Assembly (NCBI RefSeq): GCF_029581395.1
Contig: NZ_CP121113.1
Location: forward strand, 2,972,001 to 3,036,000
DNA from: Roseinatronobacter sp. S2
Lineage (GTDB): Bacteria; Pseudomonadota; Alphaproteobacteria; Rhodobacterales; Rhodobacteraceae
Length of the DNA stretch: 64,000 bases
Direction of reading: 5' to 3'
This document shows, piece by piece, positions 9,873 through 17,858 of this stretch. The translations under genes and the position numbers were made by a program. The notes beneath the pieces were generated by a model. The model was not told where the DNA came from, did no database searches, and was given only the letters and a program-made list of their open reading frames with translations. The first letter of the stretch is position 1. Each line of letters starts with the position of its first letter.

Positions 9873-10058
9873 CCTTATGGTGGTGTCATGCCAGATGGGA
9901 TCGTAGGGCGGGTTAATTCCGGCCTGAAGCAGTCGCCCAAGGCGCGGAATCAAGGGCGCAGCCCGCCGCGCCATCGGCGGGCCGTCCCGCGGCCTGCCGA
10001 TGGCGCGGGCTTTATCCAAGCGCGCACATCCCCGACAGGCCAGCACCACCCAACCGGA
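9873..10058 (-). repeat. Interspersed repeat element, copy A (3' of mfd)
   Basis: This 186-nt non-coding stretch matches 17548-17832, with long identical runs at both ends (for example AAGGGCGCAGCCCGCCGCGC and CAGCACCACCCAACCGGA). Copy A lacks the 99 nt present in the middle of copy B. It begins 15 nt after the mfd stop and ends 63 nt before the oxyR start. Positions 9966-10008 fold into a hairpin with 19 consecutive base pairs. I am sure of the repeat relationship; what the element does is unknown. Confidence 0.85.
9966..10008 (-). other. Perfect 19-bp hairpin inside repeat copy A
   Basis: Arm 9966-9984 pairs with 9990-10008 around the 5-nt loop TCCCG. All 19 pairs form, with one G-T wobble (9979:9995). 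No T-run follows on either strand, so it is not a standard intrinsic terminator. Confidence 0.85.
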
Positions 10059-10073
10059 TGCGCCTGCCACATT

Positions 10074-13000
10074 CTAGCCCTTCGCATCCGCCTTCACCGC
10101 CAGATCGCGCGCAATGGCAAAGGCCCCGCGCACGCGCTCTTTTTCAGTGCTCCAGTCGCGGCGCACGACAATCTTGTTGTCGCGCACCTTTGCCAGTCCC
10201 TGCTGGTCGTTCACGAATTCCACCAACCCCGCCGGATTGGCGAATTTGTCATTGTGGAACTGGATCGTCGCGCCCTTTGGCCCTGCGTCCAGTTTGGCGA
10301 TGCCCGCGCGTTTGCATTCGGCCTTGATGCGCATGACCACCAGAAGCGTGTTCACTTCGCGCGGCAACTTGCCAAACCGGTCAATCAGTTCGGCAGCGAA
10401 CCCTTCCAGATCGACCTTGTTGGTCAGCCCCGACAAGCGCCGATACAGCCCCAGCCGCACATCCAGATCGGGCACATAGTCATCCGGTATCAGCACCGGC
10501 ACGCCCAGATTGATTTGCGGTGCCCATTGCCCGTCCAGATCAGACACATCCGCAATCTCGCCCGAGCGTATCTTGGCAATCGTGTCTTCCAGCATCTGCT
10601 GATACAACTCGTAGCCCACTTCGTTGATATGGCCGGATTGTTCTTCGCCCAGAATATTGCCCGCGCCGCGCAGGTCCATGTCATGGCTGGCAAGGTTGAA
10701 CCCCGCCCCAAGGCTATCCAGACTGGCCAGCAGGCGCAAACGTTTCTGGGCCTGCGGGGTCAGGGGCGCGCGGGGTTTCGTGGTCAGGAAGCAATAGGCC
10801 CGCGTTTTGGCCCGCCCGACGCGCCCGCGTATCTGATACAGCTGCGACAACCCGAACATATCGGCGCGGTGCACGATCATCGTATTGGCGCGCGGAATAT
10901 CAAGGCCGGATTCAACAATGCTGGTCGCGACCAGAACATCATATTTGCCATCATAAAAGGCGTTCATCCGTTCATCCAGATCGCCCGCAGGCATCTGGCC
11001 GTTGGCGGTGACATAGGTGATTTCAGGCACCTGATTGCGCAGGAAATCCTCAACCTCGGGCAGGTCAGAGATGCGCGGCACCACAAAGAACGACTGCCCG
11101 CCGCGATAATGTTCGCGCAACAGCGCCTCGCGCAGGGTCACAGTGTCGAATTCGCTGACATAGGTGCGGATGGCCAGCCGGTCCACAGGCGGGGTCTGGA
11201 TGATGGACAGATCGCGCACCCCTGTCAGTGACAGCTGCAAGGTGCGCGGGATGGGCGTTGCGGTCAGTGTCAGCACATGAATATCGCTGCGCAATTCCTT
11301 CAGGCGTTCCTTGTGGGTCACCCCGAAATGCTGTTCTTCGTCAATGACCAGCAGGCCCAGATTGGCGAACTTCACACCCTTGGCCAGCAGCGCATGAGTG
11401 CCGATGCAAATATCGACTGTGCCCTTGGTCAGCCCGTCGCGGGTGGCGCTGGCATCCTTGGCGGACACGAAACGCGACAGCGGCCGGACTACGACCGGCA
11501 GACCACGGAAGCGTTCCGAAAATGTCTTGAAATGCTGGCGCGCCAGCAGCGTGGTCGGTGCGATGACAGCCACCTGCACCCCTGACATGGCCGCAATGAA
11601 GGCCGCGCGCATGGCGACTTCGGTTTTGCCGAACCCCACATCGCCCACCACCAGCCGGTCCATGGGGCGTCCGGACTCAAAATCATCCAGCACATCTTCG
11701 ATGGCGCGCAACTGGTCATCGGTTTCGGCATAGGGGAAGCGGGCCAGAAATTCGTCCCACATCCCTTCGGGCGGGCTGAACTGTGGCGCGCTGCGCAACT
11801 GGCGTTCGGCCGCAATGCGGATCAGCTTGTCTGCAATCTCGCGGATGCGCTGTTTCAGCCGCGCTTTCTTGGCCTGCCATGCGCCGCCGCCCAGCTTGTC
11901 CAGCAACCCTTCTTCATGGCCATAGCGCGACAGAAGTTCGATATTTTCCACCGGCAGGAACAACCGGTCCCCGCCTGCATATTCCAGCGCAATGCATTCA
12001 TGCGGCGCGCCCATTGCCGTGATCGTCTCTAACCCCGTATAGCGGCCCACCCCATGATCGACATGCACGATCAGATCGCCCGGCGACAGGCTTTGCGCTT
12101 CGGTCAGAAAGTTTTCTGCCCGCTTGCGCCGTTTGGCCCGCCCGACCAGCCGTTCGCCCAACACATCCTGTTCGGAAATCACGGTCAGGTCCGGCGTCTG
12201 AAAGCCCTGATCCAACGGCCAGACAGTCAGGAACAAACGCCCCTTTGGGCCTGTGCCCATATCGCGCGCCGTGGTGATATTCTGCGCGCCCTTTGCACCG
12301 TGATCGTCCAGCAAGCCCGACAGCCGTTCGCGCGCCCCGTCCGAATGACTGGCAATCACCACATCACCATGCGCGCGCCGGTCATTGACGTGGGCTGCCA
12401 GCGCATCGAACACATTGGCTTCGGCCTGCCGTTCGGGGGCAAAGCTGCGCCCCATGCGCCCGCCTGCATCCAGAACCCCCGGCCCCGGTGCGGTTTTCGA
12501 CGGCTGCAACTGGATAACCCGCCTGCCGGACAGGGCCTGCATCCATGCCGCTTCATTCAGATACAGCTGTTCAGGGGGGCAAGGCTTATAGATTGTGTCC
12601 AAACGCTTGCGGTCTGCCATTGCCTCGCGCCGGGCATCATACTGGTCGGCGATCCCGTCCCAGCGCGAAATGCGCGCGGCCACGATCTGGTCGTCCAGCA
12701 TGACGGACGCATCTGGCAGGTAGTCAAACAGCGTTTCCATGCGGGCGTGAAAGAAGGGCAGCCAATGCTCCATCCCCTGATGTTTGCGCCCTGCGCTGAC
12801 GGCTTCATAAAGCGGGTCGTCACTGCCTGCTGCGCCAAATTCGATGCGGTAATTCTGCCGGAACCGCGTGATCGCGGCGTCATCCAGAATGATCTCGGAC
12901 ACGGGGGCGAATTCCACCACATCCAGCTTTTCCAGACTGCGCTGGGTGGCCGGATCAAAACGGCGCGCGGCGTCCAGCACATCACCAAACATATCCAGCC

Positions 13001-13544
13001 GCACTGGTCCCAGATCACCGGGGGGGAAAATGTCGATAATGCCGCCACGAATGGCGTAATCGCCCGGTTCGGTAACCGTGGGGGCCTGCGTGAAGCCCAT
13101 GCGCACCAGCCAGCCACGCAACGCCCCCTCATCAATGCGCCGCCCGACCTGCGCGACAAAGGATGCGCCCGCCACAACATCGCGCGCGGGCACGGCCTGC
13201 ATGGCCGCAGATAGCGTGGTCAACACCACAAACGGCCCCGGCACGCCATGCGCCAGGGCGGCCAGCGTGGCCATGCGCGCGCTGGACACATCGGCATTAG
13301 GGGACACACGGTCAAAGGGCAGACAATCCCATGCGGGAAAGCGCAGAACCGTGATTTCGGGCGCAAAGAATGCCAGCGCGCGGGCCATCGCCTCGGCGCG
13401 TTTGTCGTCGCGCGCGACATGCAGCAGGGGCGCGCCGGATTTGTCCAGCTCTCGCGCCAGCAGCGCTGCATCAAAACCTTCGGGCGCACCGCCCAGCGTG
13501 ATCAGAGAATGGGCCAGCCCGATCTGAGAATTAGAATGTGTCAT
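10074..13544 (-). CDS. mfd: Transcription-repair coupling factor
   Basis: A 1156-residue DNA translocase that removes RNA polymerase stalled at lesions and recruits UvrA. The N-terminal UvrB-like module covers about residues 1-340, the RNA-polymerase-interaction domain lies around 480-550 (Leu-Ser-Pro-Gly-Asp-Leu-Ile-Val-His-Val-Asp-His-Gly-Val-Gly), and a RecG-like superfamily 2 motor follows with Walker A Gly-Asp-Val-Gly-Phe-Gly-Lys-Thr near residue 632 and a DEEQ box in Ile-Asp-Glu-Glu-Gln-His-Phe-Gly. The translocation motif region and the C-terminal TRCF domain are intact. Length and domain order are normal. It is transcribed alone toward repeat copy A. Confidence 0.97.
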   Translation of the reverse strand: MTHSNSQIGLAHSLITLGGAPEGFDAALLARELDKSGAPLLHVARDDKRAEAMARALAFFAPEITVLRFPAWDCLPFDRVSPNADVSSARMATLAALAHGVPGPFVVLTTLSAAMQAVPARDVVAGASFVAQVGRRIDEGALRGWLVRMGFTQAPTVTEPGDYAIRGGIIDIFPPGDLGPVRLDMFGDVLDAARRFDPATQRSLEKLDVVEFAPVSEIILDDAAITRFRQNYRIEFGAAGSDDPLYEAVSAGRKHQGMEHWLPFFHARMETLFDYLPDASVMLDDQIVAARISRWDGIADQYDARREAMADRKRLDTIYKPCPPEQLYLNEAAWMQALSGRRVIQLQPSKTAPGPGVLDAGGRMGRSFAPERQAEANVFDALAAHVNDRRAHGDVVIASHSDGARERLSGLLDDHGAKGAQNITTARDMGTGPKGRLFLTVWPLDQGFQTPDLTVISEQDVLGERLVGRAKRRKRAENFLTEAQSLSPGDLIVHVDHGVGRYTGLETITAMGAPHECIALEYAGGDRLFLPVENIELLSRYGHEEGLLDKLGGGAWQAKKARLKQRIREIADKLIRIAAERQLRSAPQFSPPEGMWDEFLARFPYAETDDQLRAIEDVLDDFESGRPMDRLVVGDVGFGKTEVAMRAAFIAAMSGVQVAVIAPTTLLARQHFKTFSERFRGLPVVVRPLSRFVSAKDASATRDGLTKGTVDICIGTHALLAKGVKFANLGLLVIDEEQHFGVTHKERLKELRSDIHVLTLTATPIPRTLQLSLTGVRDLSIIQTPPVDRLAIRTYVSEFDTVTLREALLREHYRGGQSFFVVPRISDLPEVEDFLRNQVPEITYVTANGQMPAGDLDERMNAFYDGKYDVLVATSIVESGLDIPRANTMIVHRADMFGLSQLYQIRGRVGRAKTRAYCFLTTKPRAPLTPQAQKRLRLLASLDSLGAGFNLASHDMDLRGAGNILGEEQSGHINEVGYELYQQMLEDTIAKIRSGEIADVSDLDGQWAPQINLGVPVLIPDDYVPDLDVRLGLYRRLSGLTNKVDLEGFAAELIDRFGKLPREVNTLLVVMRIKAECKRAGIAKLDAGPKGATIQFHNDKFANPAGLVEFVNDQQGLAKVRDNKIVVRRDWSTEKERVRGAFAIARDLAVKADAKG

Positions 13545-13602
13545 CGCGCCTGACCTACCCCGCAGTGATCCCGTGTCAATGCCTGAAATCCGTCCGCTGC
13601 CG

Positions 13603-14148
13603 CTAGAACGACAGGACCGATGCCGTCATGACCCGCAACATACCCCAGATGGCTGTAAGAAATATGATGACAACCCCCAGAAGCTGCATCCACAGCCGGT
13701 GGCGCAACAGGGCCCGCAACAACCGGTCATCGGTCAACCCTTCGCGTTCGACACGAAAGGCAAGCCGCAACGCCATCATCCGTGTAATCGTCAGCGGCAG
13801 CAGCAACAAAAACACGGCCTGCGCCAATTCCAGCCCGTAGAGAAACGCCAGCACGAAGATCAGCGACATCACCGTGGTGACAAACCCCAAAATCCAATGC
13901 CCGATATTGCGCACCATCGCCAGCATGCGCCGCACATGGATTTCCACCAGCGTCTGCACATCCGCCAACGGCTGTCCGCCCTTCTTGCGCGCCTGCACAA
14001 TCATGTCATAGGACACACCCAGCACATTATGTGTCACCGCAGACCAGAACAGGGCCACGACAATCCAGAACCAGACAGAGGAAAAGGACCGCATATCGAT
14101 CAGGCTTAGGATATTTTCGAAAAGGGCCAAACCGGTCTGCTCCTGCAT
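13603..14148 (-). CDS. Conserved membrane protein of unknown function
   Basis: 181 residues with about four hydrophobic segments, near residues 22-45, 82-105, 107-130 and 150-172, separated by basic loops. The N-terminus contains Ile-Asp-Met-Arg-Ser-Phe-Ser-Ser-Val-Trp-Phe-Trp, which I recall from a Rhodobacteraceae family often labelled 'component of SufBCD complex'. Nothing in the sequence supports a role in Fe-S assembly and no suf genes are here, so I leave the function open. It lies 58 nt upstream of mfd on the same strand and diverges from gap1. Confidence 0.7.
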   Translation of the reverse strand: MQEQTGLALFENILSLIDMRSFSSVWFWIVVALFWSAVTHNVLGVSYDMIVQARKKGGQPLADVQTLVEIHVRRMLAMVRNIGHWILGFVTTVMSLIFVLAFLYGLELAQAVFLLLLPLTITRMMALRLAFRVEREGLTDDRLLRALLRHRLWMQLLGVVIIFLTAIWGMLRVMTASVLSF

Positions 14149-14272
14149 GGTCGGGGAATGTTTCGCGGGCGCGCCCGCCCTACTTCTTGCAACGGCACGG
14201 CACGCGGCGCAAGGGGCGCGCGAATGAACGCAGCGCCTATTTGCGCAGCAGCGTTAGCCCTATCATCCCAAG

Positions 14273-14284
14273 ATTGCGCTAACG
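14273..14284 (+). promoter_or_regulatory. Operator-like site upstream of gap1
   Basis: The word ATTGCGCTAACG shares its first 11 nt with the reverse complement of 16009-16020 upstream of gap2. Its last seven bases, GCTAACG, also form an inverted repeat with CGTTAGC at 14252-14258. The site lies 87 nt before the gap1 start. GC-centred words of this kind are typical of LacI-family operators. Confidence 0.4.
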
Positions 14285-14371
14285 TATTCGATCTGAACAG
14301 GATTTGACCCTTTTTTCGCCCTGATCCGCTGTCTATACCCAGCGCAGGTAGCACAGCGCGGAGAATGGGAC

Positions 14372-15376
14372 ATGACAATCACCATCGGGATCAACGGATT
14401 CGGGCGCATCGGGCGCTGCACGCTGGCGCATATCGCCGAAAGTGCCCGCAACGATGTTGAAGTGGTCAAAATCAACGCCACCGGCCCCATTGAAACCAAC
14501 GCCCATTTGCTGAAATACGATTCCGTCCATGGCCGCTTCCCCGGCACTGTCAGGATTGAAGGCGACACACTGGATCTGGGGCGCGGTCCGATCAAGGTGA
14601 TGTCCACCTACAACCCCGAAGAACTGGATTGGGACGGTGTCGATGTCGTGCTGGAATGCACCGGCAAATTCAACGAACGCGACAAGGCTGCGGTGCATCT
14701 GGGGCGCGGTGCGTCGCGCGTGCTGGTATCGGCACCTGCCAAAAATGCGGATGCAACCATTGTTTACGGCGTCAACCATCGCAGCCTGCGCGCAGACCAG
14801 CTGGTGGTGTCCAACGGGTCGTGCACGACGAATTGTCTGGCCCCGCTGGCCAAGGTTCTGAATGACGCGATCGGCATTGAATCCGGTGTCATGACAACTG
14901 TGCACAGCTATACCGGTGACCAGCCCACACTGGACCGCCGCCACAAGGACCTGTATCGCGCGCGTGCTGCCGCCATGGCCATGATCCCCACATCAACAGG
15001 CGCGGCCAAGGCTTTGGGCGAAGTGCTGCCCGAGCTGGCGGGCAAACTGGACGGCACCGCCCTGCGCGTGCCCACCCCGAATGTCAGCGCGGTCGATCTG
15101 ACCTTCTATGCCAGCCGGGATGTCACCGTGGACGAAGTGAATGCCATTATGCGCGCCGCCGCAAATGGCCCCATGGGGGCCGTGCTGGCCTATGATCCCG
15201 AACCCAAAGTGTCGATCGATTTCAATCACACGCCGCATTCGTCCATCTTCGCGCCGGACCAGACCAAGGTTGTGGGCGGCCGCATGGTGCGTGTGCTTGC
15301 TTGGTATGACAATGAATGGGGCTTTTCCTGCCGCATGGCCGATGTTGCAGCCGCAATGGGCCGTCTGATTCACTGA
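14372..15376 (+). CDS. gap: Glyceraldehyde-3-phosphate dehydrogenase, probable NADP(H)-accepting form
   Basis: First of two tandem type I GAPDH genes. The 334 residues have the Rossmann start (Ile-Asn-Gly-Phe-Gly-Arg-Ile-Gly), the catalytic Cys151 in Ser-Asn-Gly-Ser-Cys-Thr-Thr-Asn-Cys, and Trp-Tyr-Asp-Asn-Glu-Trp-Gly-Phe near the C-terminus. At the end of the second strand, where NAD-specific enzymes have Asp (Asp32 in Bacillus numbering), this protein has Ala36. The S-loop residues equivalent to Leu187-Pro188 are Arg-Arg. Loss of that Asp is the usual mark of NADP acceptance, so this copy may work in the gluconeogenic or reductive direction. A GGAG ribosome-binding site precedes the ATG, and a terminator follows. 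gap2 lies 0.7 kb downstream. Confidence 0.95.
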   Translation: MTITIGINGFGRIGRCTLAHIAESARNDVEVVKINATGPIETNAHLLKYDSVHGRFPGTVRIEGDTLDLGRGPIKVMSTYNPEELDWDGVDVVLECTGKFNERDKAAVHLGRGASRVLVSAPAKNADATIVYGVNHRSLRADQLVVSNGSCTTNCLAPLAKVLNDAIGIESGVMTTVHSYTGDQPTLDRRHKDLYRARAAAMAMIPTSTGAAKALGEVLPELAGKLDGTALRVPTPNVSAVDLTFYASRDVTVDEVNAIMRAAANGPMGAVLAYDPEPKVSIDFNHTPHSSIFAPDQTKVVGGRMVRVLAWYDNEWGFSCRMADVAAAMGRLIH

Positions 15377-15416
15377 CCCATGCCTTTGTGACCAATGCCT
15401 TTGTGAAAACCTGCCC

Positions 15417-15444
15417 AAGGCCCGCCCCCGAAAGGCGGGCCTTT
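15417..15444 (+). terminator. Rho-independent terminator after gap1
   Basis: The arms AAGGCCCGCC (15417-15426) and GGCGGGCCTTT (15434-15444) form a 10-bp GC-rich stem with a 7-nt loop, ending in a short T-run. It lies 41 nt past the gap1 stop. Confidence 0.85.
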
Positions 15445-15520
15445 GTCATGCGACGCTCTGTCCCCTTTTGGGCATGACACCCCCCTGATACATATTCAAA
15501 AACCATAAAGGTGTCCTTGA

Positions 15521-15934
15521 ATGCGCGTTCTAGCCCCGATCCTGTTTGCCCTGACATGCCTTGCCGCGCCCGCAGTTGCTGGTCAGGTCTTCACGGCCCA
15601 GCCATCCGCGCAGCAGTTGCAGGACGCGCCGGTTCTGCTGGTTGATATTCGCCAGCCGCATGAATGGATTGAAACCGGGGTTCTGCCCAACGCGGTTTTG
15701 CTGCCATTTGACAGCCCCGATGCCTTTGTGGCCGCGTTGCGCCCGCATTTGCAACCCGGCCAGCCTGTTGCGCTGATATGCCGGACCGGCAACCGCACAA
15801 GCCGCGCTGCGCGCATTCTGGCACAACGGCTGGATGTGCCTGTCATCGATGTGCAGGGTGGCATGTTCGCGCTGATGGATGCAGGCTATGCGCCAGAACG
15901 CCCGACACGCGCGCAGGGCTGCACCATCTGCTGA
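15521..15934 (+). CDS. Periplasmic rhodanese-like protein
   Basis: A 137-residue exported single-domain rhodanese. The signal peptide ends at Ala-Val-Ala/Gly (cleavage after residue 20). The rhodanese domain has Leu-Val-Asp-Ile-Arg-Gln-Pro-His-Glu-Trp at its start and the active-site loop Cys87-Arg-Thr-Gly-Asn-Arg-Thr. Single-domain periplasmic rhodaneses such as PspE transfer sulfane sulfur, but the natural acceptor here is unknown. The tail ends in Gly-Cys-Thr-Ile-Cys, a CxxC pair (Cys134/Cys137) outside the core domain. It stands alone between gap1, which is terminated ahead of it, and gap2 on the same strand. Confidence 0.88.
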   Translation: MRVLAPILFALTCLAAPAVAGQVFTAQPSAQQLQDAPVLLVDIRQPHEWIETGVLPNAVLLPFDSPDAFVAALRPHLQPGQPVALICRTGNRTSRAARILAQRLDVPVIDVQGGMFALMDAGYAPERPTRAQGCTIC

Positions 15935-16008
15935 AGAACCAACCGGGGTAAAGCCCCTATACCGCGCCATGTTTTACCGCTTGCCGCTTGATTTTCGTGT
16001 GCCGATCA

Positions 16009-16020
16009 TGTTAGCGCAAT
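16009..16020 (+). promoter_or_regulatory. Operator-like site upstream of gap2
   Basis: TGTTAGCGCAAT is the reverse complement of the gap1 site over 11 of 12 positions. It lies 43 nt before the gap2 start, close to where promoter elements are expected. Confidence 0.4.
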
Positions 16021-16063
16021 CACAGAATTTCAAACCACGCTTCAAACATGGGGAATAAGGCTG

Positions 16064-17065
16064 ATGACCACACGTCTTGCCATTAACGGGTTTGGCCGTA
16101 TCGGGCGGCTGGTGCTGCGCGCCTTGGTCGAGCAGAACCGCGATGATCTGGAAATCGTTGCCATCAACGACCTTGGCCCGGTTGAAAACAGCGCGCATCT
16201 GCTACGTTTCGATTCCGTGCATGGCCGGTTCCCGGCAGAAGTTACGGTTGACGGCGACAGCATCAATGTCGGGCGCGGCCCGATCAAGGTGACCGCCGAA
16301 CGCGATCCCGCGAACCTGCCATGGGACGATATTGATATCGTGCTGGAATGCACCGGCATTTTCACCGATGCCGACAAGGCCAAGGTGCATCTGGGCCGCG
16401 CAGGCAAGGTTCTGGTATCGGCCCCGTCAGGGGGCGCGGACAAGACGATTGTGTTTGGCGTGAACCATGACCAACTGACCGCTGCGGACCGCATTGTGTC
16501 CAACGGGTCGTGCACCACCAACTGCCTTAGCCCTGTGGTCAAGGTGTTGAATGACACAGTGGGCATTTCACGCGGCTTCATGACCACCATCCACAGCTAT
16601 ACGGGCGACCAGCCCACGCTGGATACGATGCACAAGGACATGTATCGCGCCCGCGCCGCCGCCATGAGCATGATCCCCACATCAACAGGCGCCGCACGCG
16701 CTGTGGGTCTGGTGCTGCCCGAACTGAACGGCAAGCTTGACGGTGTGGCCATTCGCGTGCCCACGCCCAATGTATCAGTCGTTGACCTGACATTTGAAGC
16801 ATTGCGCGATGTCACTGCCGATGAGATCAACGCCGCCATGATCGCCGCCGCCAGTGATGGCCCGCTGAAGGGCATTCTGGGCGTCACCGACCAGCCGAAT
16901 GTAAGCATGGATTTCAACCATGACCCGCGTTCATCGATTTTCCATCTGGACCAGACCAAGGTTCTGGAAGGGCGCATGGTGCGCGTCCTTAGCTGGTATG
17001 ACAACGAATGGGGCTTTTCAAACCGGATGCTCGACACGGCCGCCGCCATGGCGCGCGCGGGCTGA
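16064..17065 (+). CDS. gap: Glyceraldehyde-3-phosphate dehydrogenase, NAD-type
   Basis: Second GAPDH, 333 residues, closely related to the upstream copy. It has the same Rossmann start, catalytic Cys150 in Ser-Asn-Gly-Ser-Cys-Thr-Thr-Asn-Cys, and the C-terminal Trp-Tyr-Asp-Asn-Glu-Trp-Gly-Phe. It keeps Asp36 (Ile-Asn-Asp-Leu-Gly) at the coenzyme-selecting position, so it should be the NAD-dependent glycolytic enzyme. The residues equivalent to Leu187-Pro188 are Thr-Met, unlike both the classical NAD enzyme and gap1. A strong terminator with a TTCG loop follows. The promoter region carries the operator-like word shared with gap1. Confidence 0.95.
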   Translation: MTTRLAINGFGRIGRLVLRALVEQNRDDLEIVAINDLGPVENSAHLLRFDSVHGRFPAEVTVDGDSINVGRGPIKVTAERDPANLPWDDIDIVLECTGIFTDADKAKVHLGRAGKVLVSAPSGGADKTIVFGVNHDQLTAADRIVSNGSCTTNCLSPVVKVLNDTVGISRGFMTTIHSYTGDQPTLDTMHKDMYRARAAAMSMIPTSTGAARAVGLVLPELNGKLDGVAIRVPTPNVSVVDLTFEALRDVTADEINAAMIAAASDGPLKGILGVTDQPNVSMDFNHDPRSSIFHLDQTKVLEGRMVRVLSWYDNEWGFSNRMLDTAAAMARAG

Positions 17066-17087
17066 ACACAGGCTTGAAAAGCCGGGG

Positions 17088-17115
17088 AAAGCCGCATCTT
17101 CGGATGCGGCTTTTT
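17088..17115 (+). terminator. Rho-independent terminator after gap2
   Basis: AAAGCCGCATC, a TTCG tetraloop and GATGCGGCTTTTT form an 11-bp perfect stem ending in five T. It lies 22 nt past the gap2 stop. Confidence 0.93.
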
Positions 17116-17260
17116 ACATTTGGACAAAAGCCCCCGTATCGCGTCGCCACATATGCACCAAGCGCAAGCCGGGCTTGCAACCAGGACGGGTTGTTCTGCA
17201 CCGCAGCATGCCCCATCTTCGAGTCAAGAACATTCATGACCCGAAGAACAGGAGCATATC

Positions 17261-17425
17261 ATGAGCACGCTTCTAACCCGCATCCAGACCCGCCTGCGCC
17301 AACGCGCAGCCTATGCCCGCACCGTGAACGAAATCCGCAACATGCCGCTGGATGTCGCCATCGATCTGGATATCTACAAGCCTGATGCGCGCAAGATTGC
17401 CGCGCAGGCCGTCTACGGACAATAA
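17261..17425 (+). CDS. Small DUF1127-like protein
   Basis: A 54-residue basic protein with the ATG at 17261 and AGGAG 7 nt before it. The N-terminal half is Arg-rich and helical (Arg-Leu-Arg-Gln-Arg-Ala-Ala-Tyr-Ala-Arg-Thr-Val-Asn-Glu-Ile), followed by Met-Pro-Leu-Asp-Val-Ala-Ile-Asp-Leu-Asp-Ile and a tail with Ala-Val-Tyr-Gly. This matches the layout of DUF1127 (YjiS-like) proteins, several of which are RNA-binding or stress-related in Rhodobacter and its relatives. It is the first gene after the gap2 terminator, so it should have its own promoter in 17116-17260. Repeat copy B lies downstream. Family assignment is from pattern only. Confidence 0.7.
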   Translation: MSTLLTRIQTRLRQRAAYARTVNEIRNMPLDVAIDLDIYKPDARKIAAQAVYGQ

Positions 17426-17547
17426 GCCCCCCTGCCCGCGCGCAATCTCCAGCGTTTCGATCTTTCGTTGTGTCGGAAAAACGCTGTAGCGTATGGGTTT
17501 TCCGCAATTTCAAACCGAAAAAATCTAACAGCTTCTTCCTGAAGTTG

Positions 17548-17832
17548 CCTTATGGCGGGGTCATGGCAGTTGGAACCGCAAGGCTGGTTAATGCTGGCCT
17601 GAAGCTGACACCCCAAGGCGCGGAGCAAAGGGCGCAGCCCGCCGCGCCATAGGTCTGGCCGTCCCGCGGCCTGCCGATTACTCTGATGACAGTCCAAGCC
17701 TTTGATCTTGGGAGTATGCAGCCTGCATAAACTGCATTCTTATAATGTCGGATCGGCAGTCCCCGGCCCACCGCTGGCGCGGGCTATGTCCAAACACAAA
17801 CGTCTCCGTCACGCCAGCACCACCCAACCGGA
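17548..17832 (-). repeat. Interspersed repeat element, copy B (3' of coaD, with 99-nt insert)
   Basis: Second copy of the element at 9873-10058. Its outer parts align with copy A from CCTTATGG to CACCACCCAACCGGA. About 99 nt not present in copy A sit after CTGCCGAT (17671-17678), and the far side of the insert carries ATCGGCAG (17752-17759), the reverse complement of that flank. The insert also holds a small hairpin, ATGCA-GCC-TGCAT (17716-17728). The element starts 26 nt after the coaD stop. With 17426-17547 it fills the 433-nt gap before coaD; I see no gene there. Confidence 0.85.
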
Positions 17833-17858
17833 CGTTTTCACCTGATCTGACCCACCCT

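Noticed and set aside
14304..14338. Sigma-70-like promoter before gap1 (TTGACC and CTATAC)
   Set aside because: The boxes are 23 nt apart, too far for a functional pair.
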